The notes: generated from the sequence alone by a model not told the origin. 64,000 nt of DNA from Qipengyuania soli (GCF_015529805.1 NZ_CP064654.1:1550001-1614000), one strand, 5' to 3'; positions 1 to 7,959 are shown, counted from the first letter of the stretch. Numbers and translations are program-made.

Positions 1-2
1 TT

Positions 3-563
3 TTTGCCTTGACCGGTGCCCTCGTTGCGGCGCGCGAGAAGCAGACCATGGTCACGCTGTCGTTCTTCGCGCTGGTGACCGGCGTTGGCGGAGGAACGAT
101 CCGTGACCTCCTCATAGGGGCGCCGGTATTCTGGATCCACGACGCCTGGGTGGCCGCAATCTGTCTCGGGGTCGCGCTCTTTGCCTGGTTCACACCAACG
201 CGCTGGTGGGAAGGAACATTTCTCTCGATCGCGGATGGCCTCGGGCTGGCTGCGTATGCGGTGCTCGGCACGGCAAAGGCGCTGGAATACGGCGTGCCTC
301 ATATCCCCGCGCTGTTGATGGGGATCATCACAGGCTGCGCCGGCGGGATCATCCGCGACGTTATCGCGGGTCGCCCGTCAATCCTGATGAAGCCGGAACT
401 CTATGTTACAGCGGCCGCACTATCCGCGAGCGTCACCGTGCTTGGCGAAACGATCGGGATACCGCGAGAACTGACATGGGTGCTGGCGACGGGCGCAGGT
501 TTCGGCCTGCGCCTCGCCGCAATCAGGTGGAAGCTCGCGCTCCCGGCCTACGGCAGGGACTAG
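3..563 (+). CDS. TRIC/UPF0126 family membrane channel protein, 5' partial
   Basis: Inner-membrane protein of the trimeric intracellular cation channel (UPF0126, YicG-like) family, expected to conduct monovalent cations. It carries the two family repeats: GGGTIRDLLIG near the visible N-terminus and GGIIRDVIAGRP about 85 residues later, each in a hydrophobic segment. The family is about 200 residues long and normally starts with a hydrophobic stretch ending in an ALxGALVAARxK-like sequence. Here the frame is open to the left edge (Phe-Ala-Leu-Thr-Gly-Ala-Leu), so the TTG at position 9 is internal and the true start lies outside the window. The stop codon overlaps the stop of the convergent minus-strand gene by two to three bases. 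Confidence 0.85.
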   Translation, partial: FALTGALVAAREKQTMVTLSFFALVTGVGGGTIRDLLIGAPVFWIHDAWVAAICLGVALFAWFTPTRWWEGTFLSIADGLGLAAYAVLGTAKALEYGVPHIPALLMGIITGCAGGIIRDVIAGRPSILMKPELYVTAAALSASVTVLGETIGIPRELTWVLATGAGFGLRLAAIRWKLALPAYGRD

Positions 564-1354
564 GCGCCCTTGCCCTGATAGCCGGTGCCGAACTCGATGT
601 CGGCATCGACCGGGGCCCCAGCCGAGGGACCTCCGGGATAGGTGGCATCCGCCCCACCCTGTGCATCCGTGCGCGCTCGTGCGGCGGCATAGTAATCATC
701 GCCGTACTGGCTATCGTCACGAGCCTGGTCGCCACGGTCCTCGTCGTCGCGTTCTTCCCAGGACTGGTCGCCCCGATCGTCGTCGTTGCTGCCCTGGTAG
801 TTGCGATCCTCGCGACCGCGACCATAGTCGATCGCTTCGATCCGGCCGTCCTGGCCGATCGAGCAGGTCCATCCATCGCGATTGTAGAGAGTGCCGGTCA
901 CTTCCCACCCGCGCGCGTTGCGATTCACCGTATCGACAGTCTCGATGCGGGCATTGCGTTCGACCTCGTCGACGCAGGTGTTGATCGCGCGATCGATACC
1001 GCGCGTGTCGTCGTAGCCCGAATTCCAGTCGCCACGGCGCTGATCGGGATAGGGACGCGGATAGTCGCGGTCGCGATAGCGGCGGTCCTGCGAATTCTTG
1101 GCTGCACTGGCGATCGCGGCGATCCCGCCAAGGATCAGCACGCCGGCAAGGATGTCGCCACCATCGACGCGATTGCGACGATAGCGGTACCAGTGGTTGT
1201 GAACGACGTCCTCACCCGGGGCCCAAGCCATCGGAGCGTCTACCGACACGGCCGGGACCGGTGCCGGAAGATCGGCGGCGAGAACGGGAGTTGCGGTGAG
1301 CGAGAGAGCGGCAAGGATTGCCGGTGCGGCGGAAAGCTTGAAGACCTTGGTCAT
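560..1354 (-). CDS. secreted hypothetical protein, Arg/Asp/Tyr-rich, paralogue of the next gene
   Basis: 264 residues of unknown function. A signal peptide is visible (hydrophobic residues about 8-25, then AxA before ADLPAP). A second hydrophobic Gly/Ala-rich stretch around 70-90 (GGDILAGVLILGGIAAIASAA) is shared with the neighbouring 1479-2069 protein. After it come an Arg/Asp/Tyr-rich linker, a helical segment with one Cys (INTCVDEVERNAR) and a small domain with a second Cys (WTCSIGQDGRIEAIDYG). The C-terminal third is acidic and disordered, with no counterpart in the paralogue. Two conserved cysteines in an exported protein suggest a disulfide. Function is not inferable. Confidence 0.75.
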   Translation of the reverse strand: MTKVFKLSAAPAILAALSLTATPVLAADLPAPVPAVSVDAPMAWAPGEDVVHNHWYRYRRNRVDGGDILAGVLILGGIAAIASAAKNSQDRRYRDRDYPRPYPDQRRGDWNSGYDDTRGIDRAINTCVDEVERNARIETVDTVNRNARGWEVTGTLYNRDGWTCSIGQDGRIEAIDYGRGREDRNYQGSNDDDRGDQSWEERDDEDRGDQARDDSQYGDDYYAAARARTDAQGGADATYPGGPSAGAPVDADIEFGTGYQGKGA

Positions 1355-1410
1355 GGCCCGATTACCCCAGAGTGCCCGCCCCCACCAAGACGCGCGGCTG
1401 ATACGATGGC

Positions 1411-1452
1411 AAAAAAATAGGCGGTCCAGGCTGCATGGAGCCTGAACCGCCC
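1411..1452 (-). terminator. intrinsic terminator of the 1479-2069 gene
   Basis: On the minus strand a 13-pair stem (GGCGGTTCAGGCT with AGCCTGGACCGCC, one G-T pair) with a six-base loop is followed by TATTTTTTT. It lies about 27 bases past the stop of the upstream gene, so the two paralogues are probably separate transcripts. Confidence 0.88.
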
Positions 1453-1478
1453 GTGGTGGTCATTGCACGGTTCGTCGC

Positions 1479-2069
1479 TTAGCCGAGACCGCGAATTCCC
1501 TTGAAATCGACGTCGGTCACGCGACCACGCTCGATGTAGCAGGTGAACTTGCCGCTATCGCGGTCGTTCCAGCGGTTGTAGCGGTTGTAGTTGTCGCGAT
1601 AGCCGTAACGGTCATAGCGTCCGCCGCGATAATTGCCGTCGACCATGATGCGACCCTTTACGCGCCAGCCGTAGCGGGTGTCCTTGACGTCGCTGATGTC
1701 GGTGACCTGGGCGTAGTTGTAGCCGTAGCGACGGGCATCCTGGCGAGCCGCATTGACGCAACGTTCCACGGCAGCACGCGGATTGCCGCGGCTCGACCAG
1801 CGGTCACCGCGATAGTCGCGGTCGTTGTAACGATAGTCGCGGTCGCCATAACGATAGTCGTCATAGCCGTAGCCACGGTTCTTGCTGGCGGCACTGGCAA
1901 CAGCGGCGATGCCGCCGATGATCACGGCCCCGGCGATCACGTCACCGACGGAAATCCCGTCATTGTCGCGGTGGCCGGCGTAGGCAGGCGTAGCACCCGC
2001 AAGCGCCATTGCGCCGACGGCTGCCGTTGCGATCCCACCCTTCGCAAAGGTCTTCAGGTTCTTGGTCAT
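1479..2069 (-). CDS. secreted hypothetical protein, Tyr/Arg/Asp-rich, paralogue of the downstream gene
   Basis: 196 residues of unknown function. Clear signal peptide (MTKNLKTFAKGG start, cleavage probably after TPAYA). Then a hydrophobic Gly/Ala patch (SVGDVIAGAVIIGGIAAVASAA), a low-complexity Tyr-Arg-Asp segment of about 35 residues, and a C-terminal domain with two cysteines (ERCVNAARQDAR and KFTCYIERGRVTDVDF). The order of elements matches the 560-1354 protein, so this is a tandem duplication that has since diverged. The start has a purine-rich site (GAGGAGAGCC) about ten bases upstream. Likely periplasmic or envelope-associated. Proteins of this look are common in sphingomonads but I know no assigned role. 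Confidence 0.78.
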   Translation of the reverse strand: MTKNLKTFAKGGIATAAVGAMALAGATPAYAGHRDNDGISVGDVIAGAVIIGGIAAVASAASKNRGYGYDDYRYGDRDYRYNDRDYRGDRWSSRGNPRAAVERCVNAARQDARRYGYNYAQVTDISDVKDTRYGWRVKGRIMVDGNYRGGRYDRYGYRDNYNRYNRWNDRDSGKFTCYIERGRVTDVDFKGIRGLG

Positions 2070-2340
2070 GTGAGGCTCTCCTCGAAAGCACCGTGGCGGG
2101 ACTGCCTCGGTTGAGCCTCTTCTAGGTGATTCGCTCTGAGGTCACGCTGAACTCGGCTGACAGGCCCCGTTCAGCATTTTGCCTATTTTTATGAATATCA
2201 TTTTGTACTTAGAATCCGATACTTACCCAAGAAAGCGCTCCGAACGTCCCTTTTCGAAGCCTTCGCCCGGAGCTCTGATCGGCAAGGGCTCTGTTAATAT
2301 TGGAAGCACTTTACCTGAACTTTATTGCCCCGCACGGGCA
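2070..2340. other. intergenic region, AT-richer, no gene seen
   Basis: Spacer between the rplQ terminator and the 1479-2069 gene. It is AT-richer than its surroundings, mainly at 2175-2230. It should hold the promoter of the minus-strand secreted-protein gene, but no -35/-10 pair with good spacing stands out. No coding frame with plausible start and codon use is present on either strand. Confidence 0.5.
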
Positions 2341-2375
2341 AAACAAAAGGGCCGGAAGGTTTCCCTTCCAGCCCC
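2341..2375 (-). terminator. intrinsic terminator of the rpsM-rpsK-rpoA-rplQ operon
   Basis: On the minus strand the stem GGGCTGGAAGG pairs with CCTTCCGGCCC around a GAAA tetraloop and is followed by TTTTGTTT. It lies 24 bases past the rplQ stop and marks the end of the ribosomal-protein block. Confidence 0.93.
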
Positions 2376-2398
2376 GCTTGTCTTGCTACGAAGGCGCC

Positions 2399-2818
2399 TC
2401 AGGCGTCTTCGAACTCTTCCTCGTTCATCACCGGACCCGAATCCTGGCCCTTGGCATCGACGTCGCGATCGACGAGCTCGATGACGGCCATCGGAGCGGC
2501 GTCGCCAGCGCGGATGCCGGCCTTGATGATGCGGGTGTAGCCGCCGTCACGGTCCGAATAACGCTCGGCCAGGACGTCGAACAGCTTCTTGAGCTGTGTT
2601 TCGTCCTGCAGGCGGCCCTGCGCGAGGCGACGGTTCGAAAGACCGCCACGCTTTGCCAGCGTGATCAGCTTTTCGACGTAGGGACGCAGTTCCTTCGCCT
2701 TGGGGGCGGTGGTCATGATCTGCTCGTGCTTGATCAGCGCGGCAGCCATGTTGCGGAACATGGCGTTGCGGTGGCCGGTCTTGCGCTGCAGCTTGCGGCC
2801 GGAAAGTTTGTGACGCAT
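2399..2818 (-). CDS. rplQ: 50S ribosomal protein L17
   Basis: 139 residues, full length. The N-terminus [17 protein letters not shown] is the L17 signature, which contacts 23S rRNA around the exit tunnel. Compared with E. coli L17 (127 residues) it has a short acidic C-terminal tail ending MNEEEFEDA. It is the last gene of the alpha operon, following rpoA after a 90-base spacer that carries an 8-bp perfect hairpin, and it is followed by a strong terminator. Confidence 0.97.
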   Translation of the reverse strand: MRHKLSGRKLQRKTGHRNAMFRNMAAALIKHEQIMTTAPKAKELRPYVEKLITLAKRGGLSNRRLAQGRLQDETQLKKLFDVLAERYSDRDGGYTRIIKAGIRAGDAAPMAVIELVDRDVDAKGQDSGPVMNEEEFEDA

Positions 2819-2867
2819 TTCAATACTTCCTTCGTTCGTAAGGGGCCCGTTCTAGGTAGCCCGGTAC

Positions 2868-2891
2868 GGGCCGGAATTGCGGGTCCGGCCC
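2868..2891 (-). repeat. hairpin in the rpoA-rplQ spacer
   Basis: Perfect 8-bp inverted repeat (GGGCCGGA / TCCGGCCC) with an 8-base loop and no T-tract. A processing or stability element is possible; it does not look like a terminator. Confidence 0.55.
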
Positions 2892-2908
2892 ATTCCCGTT
2901 GCGAGGTG

Positions 2909-3964
2909 TTAGCCCAGCAGCTCCTGTTCGAGCTTCTTGGCCATTTCCTCGATGTTCTCGGGCGGCCAGCCGGGGATGTCCATGCCGAGGCGCAGGCCCA
3001 TCGAGCTCAGGACTTCCTTGATCTCGTTGAGCGACTTGCGGCCGAAGTTCGGCGTGCGGAGCATCTCGGCCTCGGTCTTCTGGACCAGGTCGCCGATGTA
3101 GATGATGTTGTCGTTCTTGAGGCAGTTGGCCGAACGCACCGACAGTTCCAGCTCGTCGACCTTCTTGAGAAGGTAACGGTTGAGCTGGTTGGTGTCGCTT
3201 TCCTGCGGCTCCGCAGCCTGGCCGATCATGGCCGAAGGTGCCTGCGGGATGCCGTCCTCGAAGTGGACGAACAGCGTCAGCTGGTCCTGGAGGATACGCG
3301 CGGCATAGGCCACGGCATCTTCCGGAGCCACGGTGCCGTCGGTTTCGACGGTCAGCGAGAGCTTGTCGTAGTCCAGTTCCTGGCCAACGCGGGCGTTCTC
3401 GACCTTGTAGCTCACCTGGCGAACCGGCGAGTAGAGCGAGTCGACCGGGATCAGGCCGATCGGAGCGTCCACCGGACGGTTCATCACGGCCGGGCGATAG
3501 CCCTTACCGGTGTCGGCGGTCAGCTCCATGTTGAGCGTCGCACCTTCGTCGAGGTGGCAGATCACGAGATCCTTGTTCATCACCTCGATATCGCCCGAGA
3601 CGGCGATGTCGCCGGCCTTCACTTCGGCAGGGCCGGTGGCGGAAAGCTGCAGGCGCTTCATGCCTTCGCCTTCCATCTTCAGCGCGATCTGCTTCACGTT
3701 AAGGACGATGTCGGTGACGTCTTCGCGGACACCGGCGAGCGACGAGAATTCGTGCAGCACGCCTTCGATCTTGATCGAGGTGATCGCGGCACCCTGGAGC
3801 GAGCTCAGGAGCACGCGGCGCAGGGCATTGCCGAGCGTCAGGCCAAAGCCACGCTCGAGCGGTTCAGCAACGAAGGTAGCCTTGCGGGCCTTGTCGCCGG
3901 AATCCTTGATATCAAGGCTATTGGGTTTCTTGAGTTCCTGCCAGTTCTTGATGTTGACGGACAT
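2909..3964 (-). CDS. rpoA: DNA-directed RNA polymerase subunit alpha
   Basis: 351 residues. The N-terminal dimerisation domain (about 1-240) includes the conserved [19 protein letters not shown] region that starts polymerase assembly. A linker is followed by the C-terminal domain (about 265-345) with the helix-hairpin-helix core [18 protein letters not shown] that binds UP-element DNA and activators. Length is normal for Alphaproteobacteria. It sits between rpsK and rplQ as in most bacteria; the spacer before it (rpsK side) holds two strong hairpins, which may tune alpha against S11 and S13. Confidence 0.98.
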   Translation of the reverse strand: MSVNIKNWQELKKPNSLDIKDSGDKARKATFVAEPLERGFGLTLGNALRRVLLSSLQGAAITSIKIEGVLHEFSSLAGVREDVTDIVLNVKQIALKMEGEGMKRLQLSATGPAEVKAGDIAVSGDIEVMNKDLVICHLDEGATLNMELTADTGKGYRPAVMNRPVDAPIGLIPVDSLYSPVRQVSYKVENARVGQELDYDKLSLTVETDGTVAPEDAVAYAARILQDQLTLFVHFEDGIPQAPSAMIGQAAEPQESDTNQLNRYLLKKVDELELSVRSANCLKNDNIIYIGDLVQKTEAEMLRTPNFGRKSLNEIKEVLSSMGLRLGMDIPGWPPENIEEMAKKLEQELLG

Positions 3965-3991
3965 GAAAATCCCCTGGTTCGGATGCGGGCG

Positions 3992-4058
3992 GGACCGGAG
4001 CTCTTTGGCAAGAGCGCCCGGTCCGTGGAGGGTGTCGGCGGCCCGCTAGCGAGCCGCC
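3992..4058 (-). repeat. two hairpins in the rpsK-rpoA spacer
   Basis: First hairpin 3992-4024: GGACCGG and CTCTT pair with AAGAG and CCGGTCC (12 pairs, small internal loop, 4-base loop). Second 4037-4058: GGCGGC with GCCGCC. Neither is followed by a T-tract on the sense strand, so read-through to rpoA is expected. Confidence 0.6.
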
Positions 4059-4071
4059 AGGCAGGTACGGA

Positions 4072-4461
4072 TCAGACGCGACGACGCTTGGAAGGACGGA
4101 CCCCGTTGTGCGGGATCGGCGTCACGTCGCGGATCGAGGTGATGGTGAAGCCCACCGCAGCAAGACCGCGCAGCGCGCTCTCACGACCCGAGCCCGGGCC
4201 CTTCACTTCGACCTCGAGGGTGCGAACGCCGTGTTCGGCGGCCTTGCGGCCCGCGTCGTCGGCAGCAACCTGCGCGGCATAGGGAGTCGACTTGCGGCTG
4301 CCCTTGAAGCCCATCATGCCGGCGCTGGACCAGCTGATAGCATTGCCCTGAGCGTCGGTGATGGTGATCATGGTGTTGTTGAAGCTGGCGTTGATGTGCG
4401 CAACGCCCGAAGAAATGTTCTTCTTGTCGCGGCGCCTGATACGGCCGGGTTCGCGTGCCAT
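4072..4461 (-). CDS. rpsK: 30S ribosomal protein S11
   Basis: 129 residues, full length. Typical S11: basic N-terminus ([16 protein letters not shown]), central [10 protein letters not shown] and [14 protein letters not shown], and the C-terminal [15 protein letters not shown], which ends in the usual basic tail. It sits on the platform of the 30S subunit beside S18 and the 690 loop of 16S rRNA. Second gene of the alpha operon, 60 bases after rpsM. Confidence 0.97.
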   Translation of the reverse strand: MAREPGRIRRRDKKNISSGVAHINASFNNTMITITDAQGNAISWSSAGMMGFKGSRKSTPYAAQVAADDAGRKAAEHGVRTLEVEVKGPGSGRESALRGLAAVGFTITSIRDVTPIPHNGVRPSKRRRV

Positions 4462-4521
4462 GGTGTTCTTTCCTTACATTCTCTCAAGAAGGGAAAAGCG
4501 TTCGGGACAAAGCCCCGAAGC

Positions 4522-4890
4522 TTACTTCTTCTTGCCGGCGATCGGCTTGGCCTTACCCTTGCGGGTGCGGGCGTTGGTGTGGGTGCGCTGGCCGCGGACG
4601 GGCAGGCCGGCACGATGACGAAGGCCGCGGAAGGACTTGAGGTCCATCAGGCGCTTGATGTTCATCGCGGTGTTGCGGCGCAGGTCGCCTTCGACAGTGT
4701 AGTCGGCGTCGATCGTCTCGCGGATGCGCAGCACTTCCTCATCGGAAAGGTCCTGCACGCGGCGAGCGTGGTCGATACCGAGCTTGTCGGCGATCTCGAG
4801 GGCCGTGGTACGGCCGATACCGTGAATATAGGTCAGCGCGATGATAACGCGCTTGTTGGTGGGGATGTTTACCCCGGCAATACGAGCCAC
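4522..4890 (-). CDS. rpsM: 30S ribosomal protein S13
   Basis: 122 residues, full length. The N-terminus [15 protein letters not shown], the helix-two-turn-helix region ([15 protein letters not shown]) and the C-terminal [13 protein letters not shown] tail, which reaches the P-site tRNA, are canonical. First gene of the rpsM-rpsK-rpoA-rplQ unit. A 330-base non-coding region separates it from the gene upstream, with candidate promoters and a hairpin plus T-tract in the leader. rpmJ (L36), often found just before rpsM, is absent here. Confidence 0.97.
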   Translation of the reverse strand: MARIAGVNIPTNKRVIIALTYIHGIGRTTALEIADKLGIDHARRVQDLSDEEVLRIRETIDADYTVEGDLRRNTAMNIKRLMDLKSFRGLRHRAGLPVRGQRTHTNARTRKGKAKPIAGKKK

Positions 4891-4980
4891 TTACTTCTCC
4901 ATGCTCCACAGGGACGTACCGGAAGGCCGGCACCCCTATCTCATCGCTCAATCCACTCGGCGCAGGCGGCATGCTAACGC

Positions 4981-5021
4981 AAAAAGCCCGGTTGGCGCGC
5001 ACATTGGCTGTCGCCTGCCGG
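4981..5021 (-). promoter_or_regulatory. terminator-like hairpin in the rpsM leader (possible attenuator)
   Basis: On the minus strand CCGG and GGCG pair with CGCC and CCGG across a 2x2 internal loop and a 14-base loop, then GC and TTTTT. It lies about 90 bases before the rpsM start and downstream of both promoter candidates. It could be an attenuator, or the terminator of the upstream adk/SRPBCC transcript if the promoter lies elsewhere. Confidence 0.42.
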
Positions 5022-5049
5022 ACTCACCGCAAGTGTCGAATGAAAGGCG

Positions 5050-5078
5050 CGCTTAGGAGGATTCGCCTTGGGCGTCAA
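5050..5078 (-). promoter_or_regulatory. candidate rpsM promoter P2
   Basis: On the minus strand TTGACG and TAAGCG are separated by exactly 17 bases. The predicted start is near 5043, giving a leader of about 150 bases before rpsM, close to the rpsJ leader length. The -35 is good and the -10 weak. Confidence 0.42.
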
Positions 5079-5139
5079 CCGCCTTGCGCACGCGACACGA
5101 CGAACCGCCGATATGGGCGGCTCGCCTCGTGTTTCAAGC

Positions 5140-5168
5140 CTGTTACACCAGCCGCGAGGCGAGGTCAA
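5140..5168 (-). promoter_or_regulatory. candidate rpsM promoter P1
   Basis: On the minus strand TTGACC and TAACAG are separated by 17 bases. The -35 element sits in the loop of a perfect 9-bp inverted repeat (5151-5181), so it may compete with a DNA or RNA secondary structure. Confidence 0.4.
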
Positions 5169-5181
5169 AAGTCCTCGCGGC
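5151..5181 (-). repeat. 9-bp perfect inverted repeat
   Basis: GCCGCGAGG and CCTCGCGGC flank a 13-base loop, 40 bases past the stop of the SRPBCC gene. No T-tract follows on either strand. It could be a 3'-end stabilising hairpin of the upstream transcript, or a protein-binding palindrome over the P1 promoter. Confidence 0.6.
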
Positions 5182-5220
5182 CATTTGAACGTTAACCGCG
5201 TAAATGCTGCAGCTGTTCGA

Positions 5221-5850
5221 TCAATCCTGCCCGAGGCTGTCGATTTCCGCCTCCAGGCTGTCAGGAGAAGGGTTCTCGGTAGCCGCGGTCTCCCGATCCT
5301 CGGCGGTATCTAGCGGCCCGAGGTGATCGCGAAGCGCCCGCAACTGCTGCGTCATCACGCCATCAACCGCTTTCGAGATCTCGTCGATCTTGTAGCGCAT
5401 GGGGCCACCGACATTGTATTCCCACAGCACCCGGGTGCCCCCTTCGACCCCTTTCAGTGTGATGGTGAGGACCCCGGTGGCGGGTTCACCCTGCAGCGGG
5501 CCAAGCCCGCCGCGCATGCGTAGGACCTTGAGCGGATAGGACTGGATGACGGTCATGTGCTGGACACTGCCATCGAGCGAGAAACCATCCTTGCGGTCCT
5601 CGCCAGGCACCTTTTCGCAGAAGCAGCCCCCGGCCTGCGGTACCAGAGTCATGTTTGAGGCATCGCCCGACCAGGTATGGGCGTCAGTCCACCAATCACC
5701 CGGCTTGGTCAGTGCCAGCCAGGTCTTCATGCTTGTAGTCGCGACCGTAACCGTGTCACGGGTCACGAATCCATCTGCGCGAGTTTCAACGACTTCGGCT
5801 GCCACAGGTGCGGCAGAAAACAGCGCTATGGCGGTGGCGAAACGGTGCAT
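5221..5850 (-). CDS. exported SRPBCC (START/polyketide-cyclase-like) family protein
   Basis: 209 residues. An N-terminal signal peptide (MHRFATAIALFSAAPVAAE) precedes a domain of SRPBCC type, the helix-grip fold that binds hydrophobic ligands. Visible family features are the opening DTVTVATTSMKTWLALTKPGDWW, a central strand series with the turn VLTITLKGVEGGTRVLWEYNVGG, and a long C-terminal amphipathic helix from about residue 155. A Glu/Asp-rich tail follows. Ligand unknown; probably periplasmic. It lies between adk and rpsM, where ribosomal operons normally have nothing, 64 bases downstream of adk and on the same strand, so it may be co-transcribed with secY-adk. Confidence 0.72.
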   Translation of the reverse strand: MHRFATAIALFSAAPVAAEVVETRADGFVTRDTVTVATTSMKTWLALTKPGDWWTDAHTWSGDASNMTLVPQAGGCFCEKVPGEDRKDGFSLDGSVQHMTVIQSYPLKVLRMRGGLGPLQGEPATGVLTITLKGVEGGTRVLWEYNVGGPMRYKIDEISKAVDGVMTQQLRALRDHLGPLDTAEDRETAATENPSPDSLEAEIDSLGQD

Positions 5851-5914
5851 CCCTCACTCCCCTCTGGATCGAGGTCCTAAGCGATGGGCGCAGGCTTGAA
5901 AAGGTCGGCTCGGA

Positions 5915-6562
5915 TCAGCGCGAGAGGATCGCGTCGATCGCGTGCGTCACTTCACCGATAGCGGCCATGCCATCGACACGGCTGACGATGCCGCGCGCTT
6001 CGTAGCCGGGCAGGATCGGCGCGGTTTCGTTGCGATAGACCGCCATTCGATTGCGAACGGTCTCTTCGTTGTCGTCGGGGCGACGCTTGAATTCGGTCGA
6101 CCCGCACTTGTCGCAAACACCCGGCTTCTCGGGTTGCTTGAACGTATCGTGATAGCCTTCGCCACAATTGGCGCAGGTAAACCGACCGGTGATGCGCTCG
6201 ACGAGCGCGTCTTCGTTCACTTCCAGTTCGATCACATGGTCGAGCTTGCGGCCATGCCTTGCGAGGATACTGTCAAGCATCTCGGCCTGGGCTTCGGTGC
6301 GGGGATAGCCGTCGAAAATAGCGCCCGTGTCTGGCCCCATCGCGGTCAGTTCCGCATCGATGAGCTCGCTCACGATGTCGTCCGAAACGAGGTCGCCGCG
6401 ATCCATGATCGCCTTCGCCTTGATGCCGACCGGGGTTCCTGCCTTCACTGCCGCGCGAAGCATGTCGCCGGTCGACAGCTGGCGCATCCCGTGATGCTCC
6501 TCGAGGCGTTGTGCCTGCGTGCCCTTGCCAGCGCCCGGAGGGCCAAGAAGGATAATGTCCAT
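5915..6562 (-). CDS. adk: adenylate kinase
   Basis: 215 residues, the long form. Converts ATP + AMP to 2 ADP in the cytoplasm. The P-loop GPPGAGKGTQ is at residues 7-16 and the AMP-binding FDGYPRT lies near 84. The LID domain has a full Cys4 zinc site (CxNC and, about 20 residues on, CDKC), as in Gram-positive and many alphaproteobacterial enzymes, whereas E. coli lacks it. It follows secY by 32 bases, the usual spc-operon arrangement. Confidence 0.97.
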   Translation of the reverse strand: MDIILLGPPGAGKGTQAQRLEEHHGMRQLSTGDMLRAAVKAGTPVGIKAKAIMDRGDLVSDDIVSELIDAELTAMGPDTGAIFDGYPRTEAQAEMLDSILARHGRKLDHVIELEVNEDALVERITGRFTCANCGEGYHDTFKQPEKPGVCDKCGSTEFKRRPDDNEETVRNRMAVYRNETAPILPGYEARGIVSRVDGMAAIGEVTHAIDAILSR

Positions 6563-6594
6563 CGCGTTAAGTCCCCTTCACCTGCGTTGATGCC

Positions 6595-7959
6595 TTAACG
6601 CAGGCGCCCCTTCAACTTGGCCTTTTTGATGAGATCGCCATACTGATGCGCCAGCAGGTGCGACTGGATCTGGCTGATCGTGTCGACCGTAACGTTGACC
6701 ACGATCAGCAGGCTGGTCCCGCCGAGGAACAGCGGTACGCCCGTTTGCGCGATGCCCCATTCGGGAATGACGCAGACGATGGTCAGGTAGATCGCGCCGA
6801 TCACGGTGATACGCGTCAGCACGTAGTCGAGATACTCCTCGGTGCGCTTGCCCGGACGGATGCCCGGGATGAAGCCGCCATTCTTCTTCAGGTTCTCCGA
6901 CGTCTCTTCAGGATTGAAGACGATCGCCGTGTAGAAGAAGCAGAAGAAGATGATGCCGATGGCGTAGAGCGCCATGTAAAGCGGCTGGCCATGCTGGAGG
7001 TACTGCAGCACGGTCTGGAGGATCGAGCCAAAGGTCGTATCGGTGTCCACGGAATTGCCCGCGAACTGGGTGATCGTCAGCGGCAGCAGAAGCAGCGAGC
7101 TGGCAAAGATCGGCGGGATGACACCCGCAGTATTGAGCTTGAGCGGCAGGTGCGAACGGTCGGCCTGCATCATCCCGCGCTGCGTCGCGCGCTTGGGATA
7201 CTGGATGAGAAGGCGCCGTTGGGCGCGCTCGAAGAAGCAGATGCCAAGGATCAGCAGCACCGCCATAACGATGAAGCCGACGATCGTACCGGTCGAAATC
7301 GAACCTTCCGAATAGCCCTTGCCCATGTTGCTGACGAATGTCGGGAACTGGGCGACGATACCGGCCATGATGATCAGCGACACGCCGTTGCCGATGCCGC
7401 GACTGGTGATCTGTTCACCCAGCCAGAGGAGGAACATGGTCCCGCCGACAAGGCTGATGACGGCACCTATGCGGAACATCAGGCCCGGTTCGACGACGGC
7501 CTGGAGGCCGCTTTGCGCACCGTAGCTTTCAAGGCCGGATGCAAGGAACCAACCCTGGATCGCGCACAGGAAGACCGTGCCGTAGCGGGTATACTGGTTG
7601 AGCTTCTGACGCCCTGCCCCGCCCTCTTTCTTCAGCGCGGCGAGACTCGGATGCAAAGCAGCCGCCAGCTGCACCACGATCGAGGCCGTAATGTAGGGCA
7701 TGACGCCGAGCGCGATGAGACTCATGCGCTCAAGGCTGCCGCCCGAAAATGTGTTGAACAGGTCGAGGATGCCACCGCGGGTCTGATCGTACAGGTCGCT
7801 GAGGATGAGCGGATTAACGCCCGGCAGCGGCACGAAGCTCAGGAAGCGGAAGACGATCAGCGCGCCGATGGTGAACCAGATACGGTTCTTGAGCTCGGTG
7901 GCTTTCGAGAAATTGGCGAGACTGAGGTTGCTCGCGATATTGTCGGCGCGTGATGCCAT
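6595..7959 (-). CDS. secY: protein translocase subunit SecY
   Basis: 454 residues with ten predicted membrane helices; the channel of the Sec translocon, working with SecE, SecG and SecA. Family landmarks are PLPGVNP in the first periplasmic loop region, the plug segment, GIGNGVSLIIMAGI (helix 5 region), and the cytosolic loop with RR/KR pairs (QRRLLIQYPKRATQR) used for ribosome and SecA contact. It follows rplO after a 105-base spacer with a 9-bp GC-rich hairpin and precedes adk. Confidence 0.97.
   Translation of the reverse strand: MASRADNIASNLSLANFSKATELKNRIWFTIGALIVFRFLSFVPLPGVNPLILSDLYDQTRGGILDLFNTFSGGSLERMSLIALGVMPYITASIVVQLAAALHPSLAALKKEGGAGRQKLNQYTRYGTVFLCAIQGWFLASGLESYGAQSGLQAVVEPGLMFRIGAVISLVGGTMFLLWLGEQITSRGIGNGVSLIIMAGIVAQFPTFVSNMGKGYSEGSISTGTIVGFIVMAVLLILGICFFERAQRRLLIQYPKRATQRGMMQADRSHLPLKLNTAGVIPPIFASSLLLLPLTITQFAGNSVDTDTTFGSILQTVLQYLQHGQPLYMALYAIGIIFFCFFYTAIVFNPEETSENLKKNGGFIPGIRPGKRTEEYLDYVLTRITVIGAIYLTIVCVIPEWGIAQTGVPLFLGGTSLLIVVNVTVDTISQIQSHLLAHQYGDLIKKAKLKGRLR

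Noticed and set aside
206-1420. Plus-strand frame of about 404 codons over the first secreted paralogue
   Set aside because: Low-complexity Ala/Val/Arg composition and a complete minus-strand gene with signal peptide on the other strand.
2300-4282. Long plus-strand frame (about 660 codons) opposite rplQ and rpoA
   Set aside because: It is the reverse reading of two certain ribosomal-operon genes, has no domain and no ribosome-binding site; high-GC genomes give such long antisense frames routinely.
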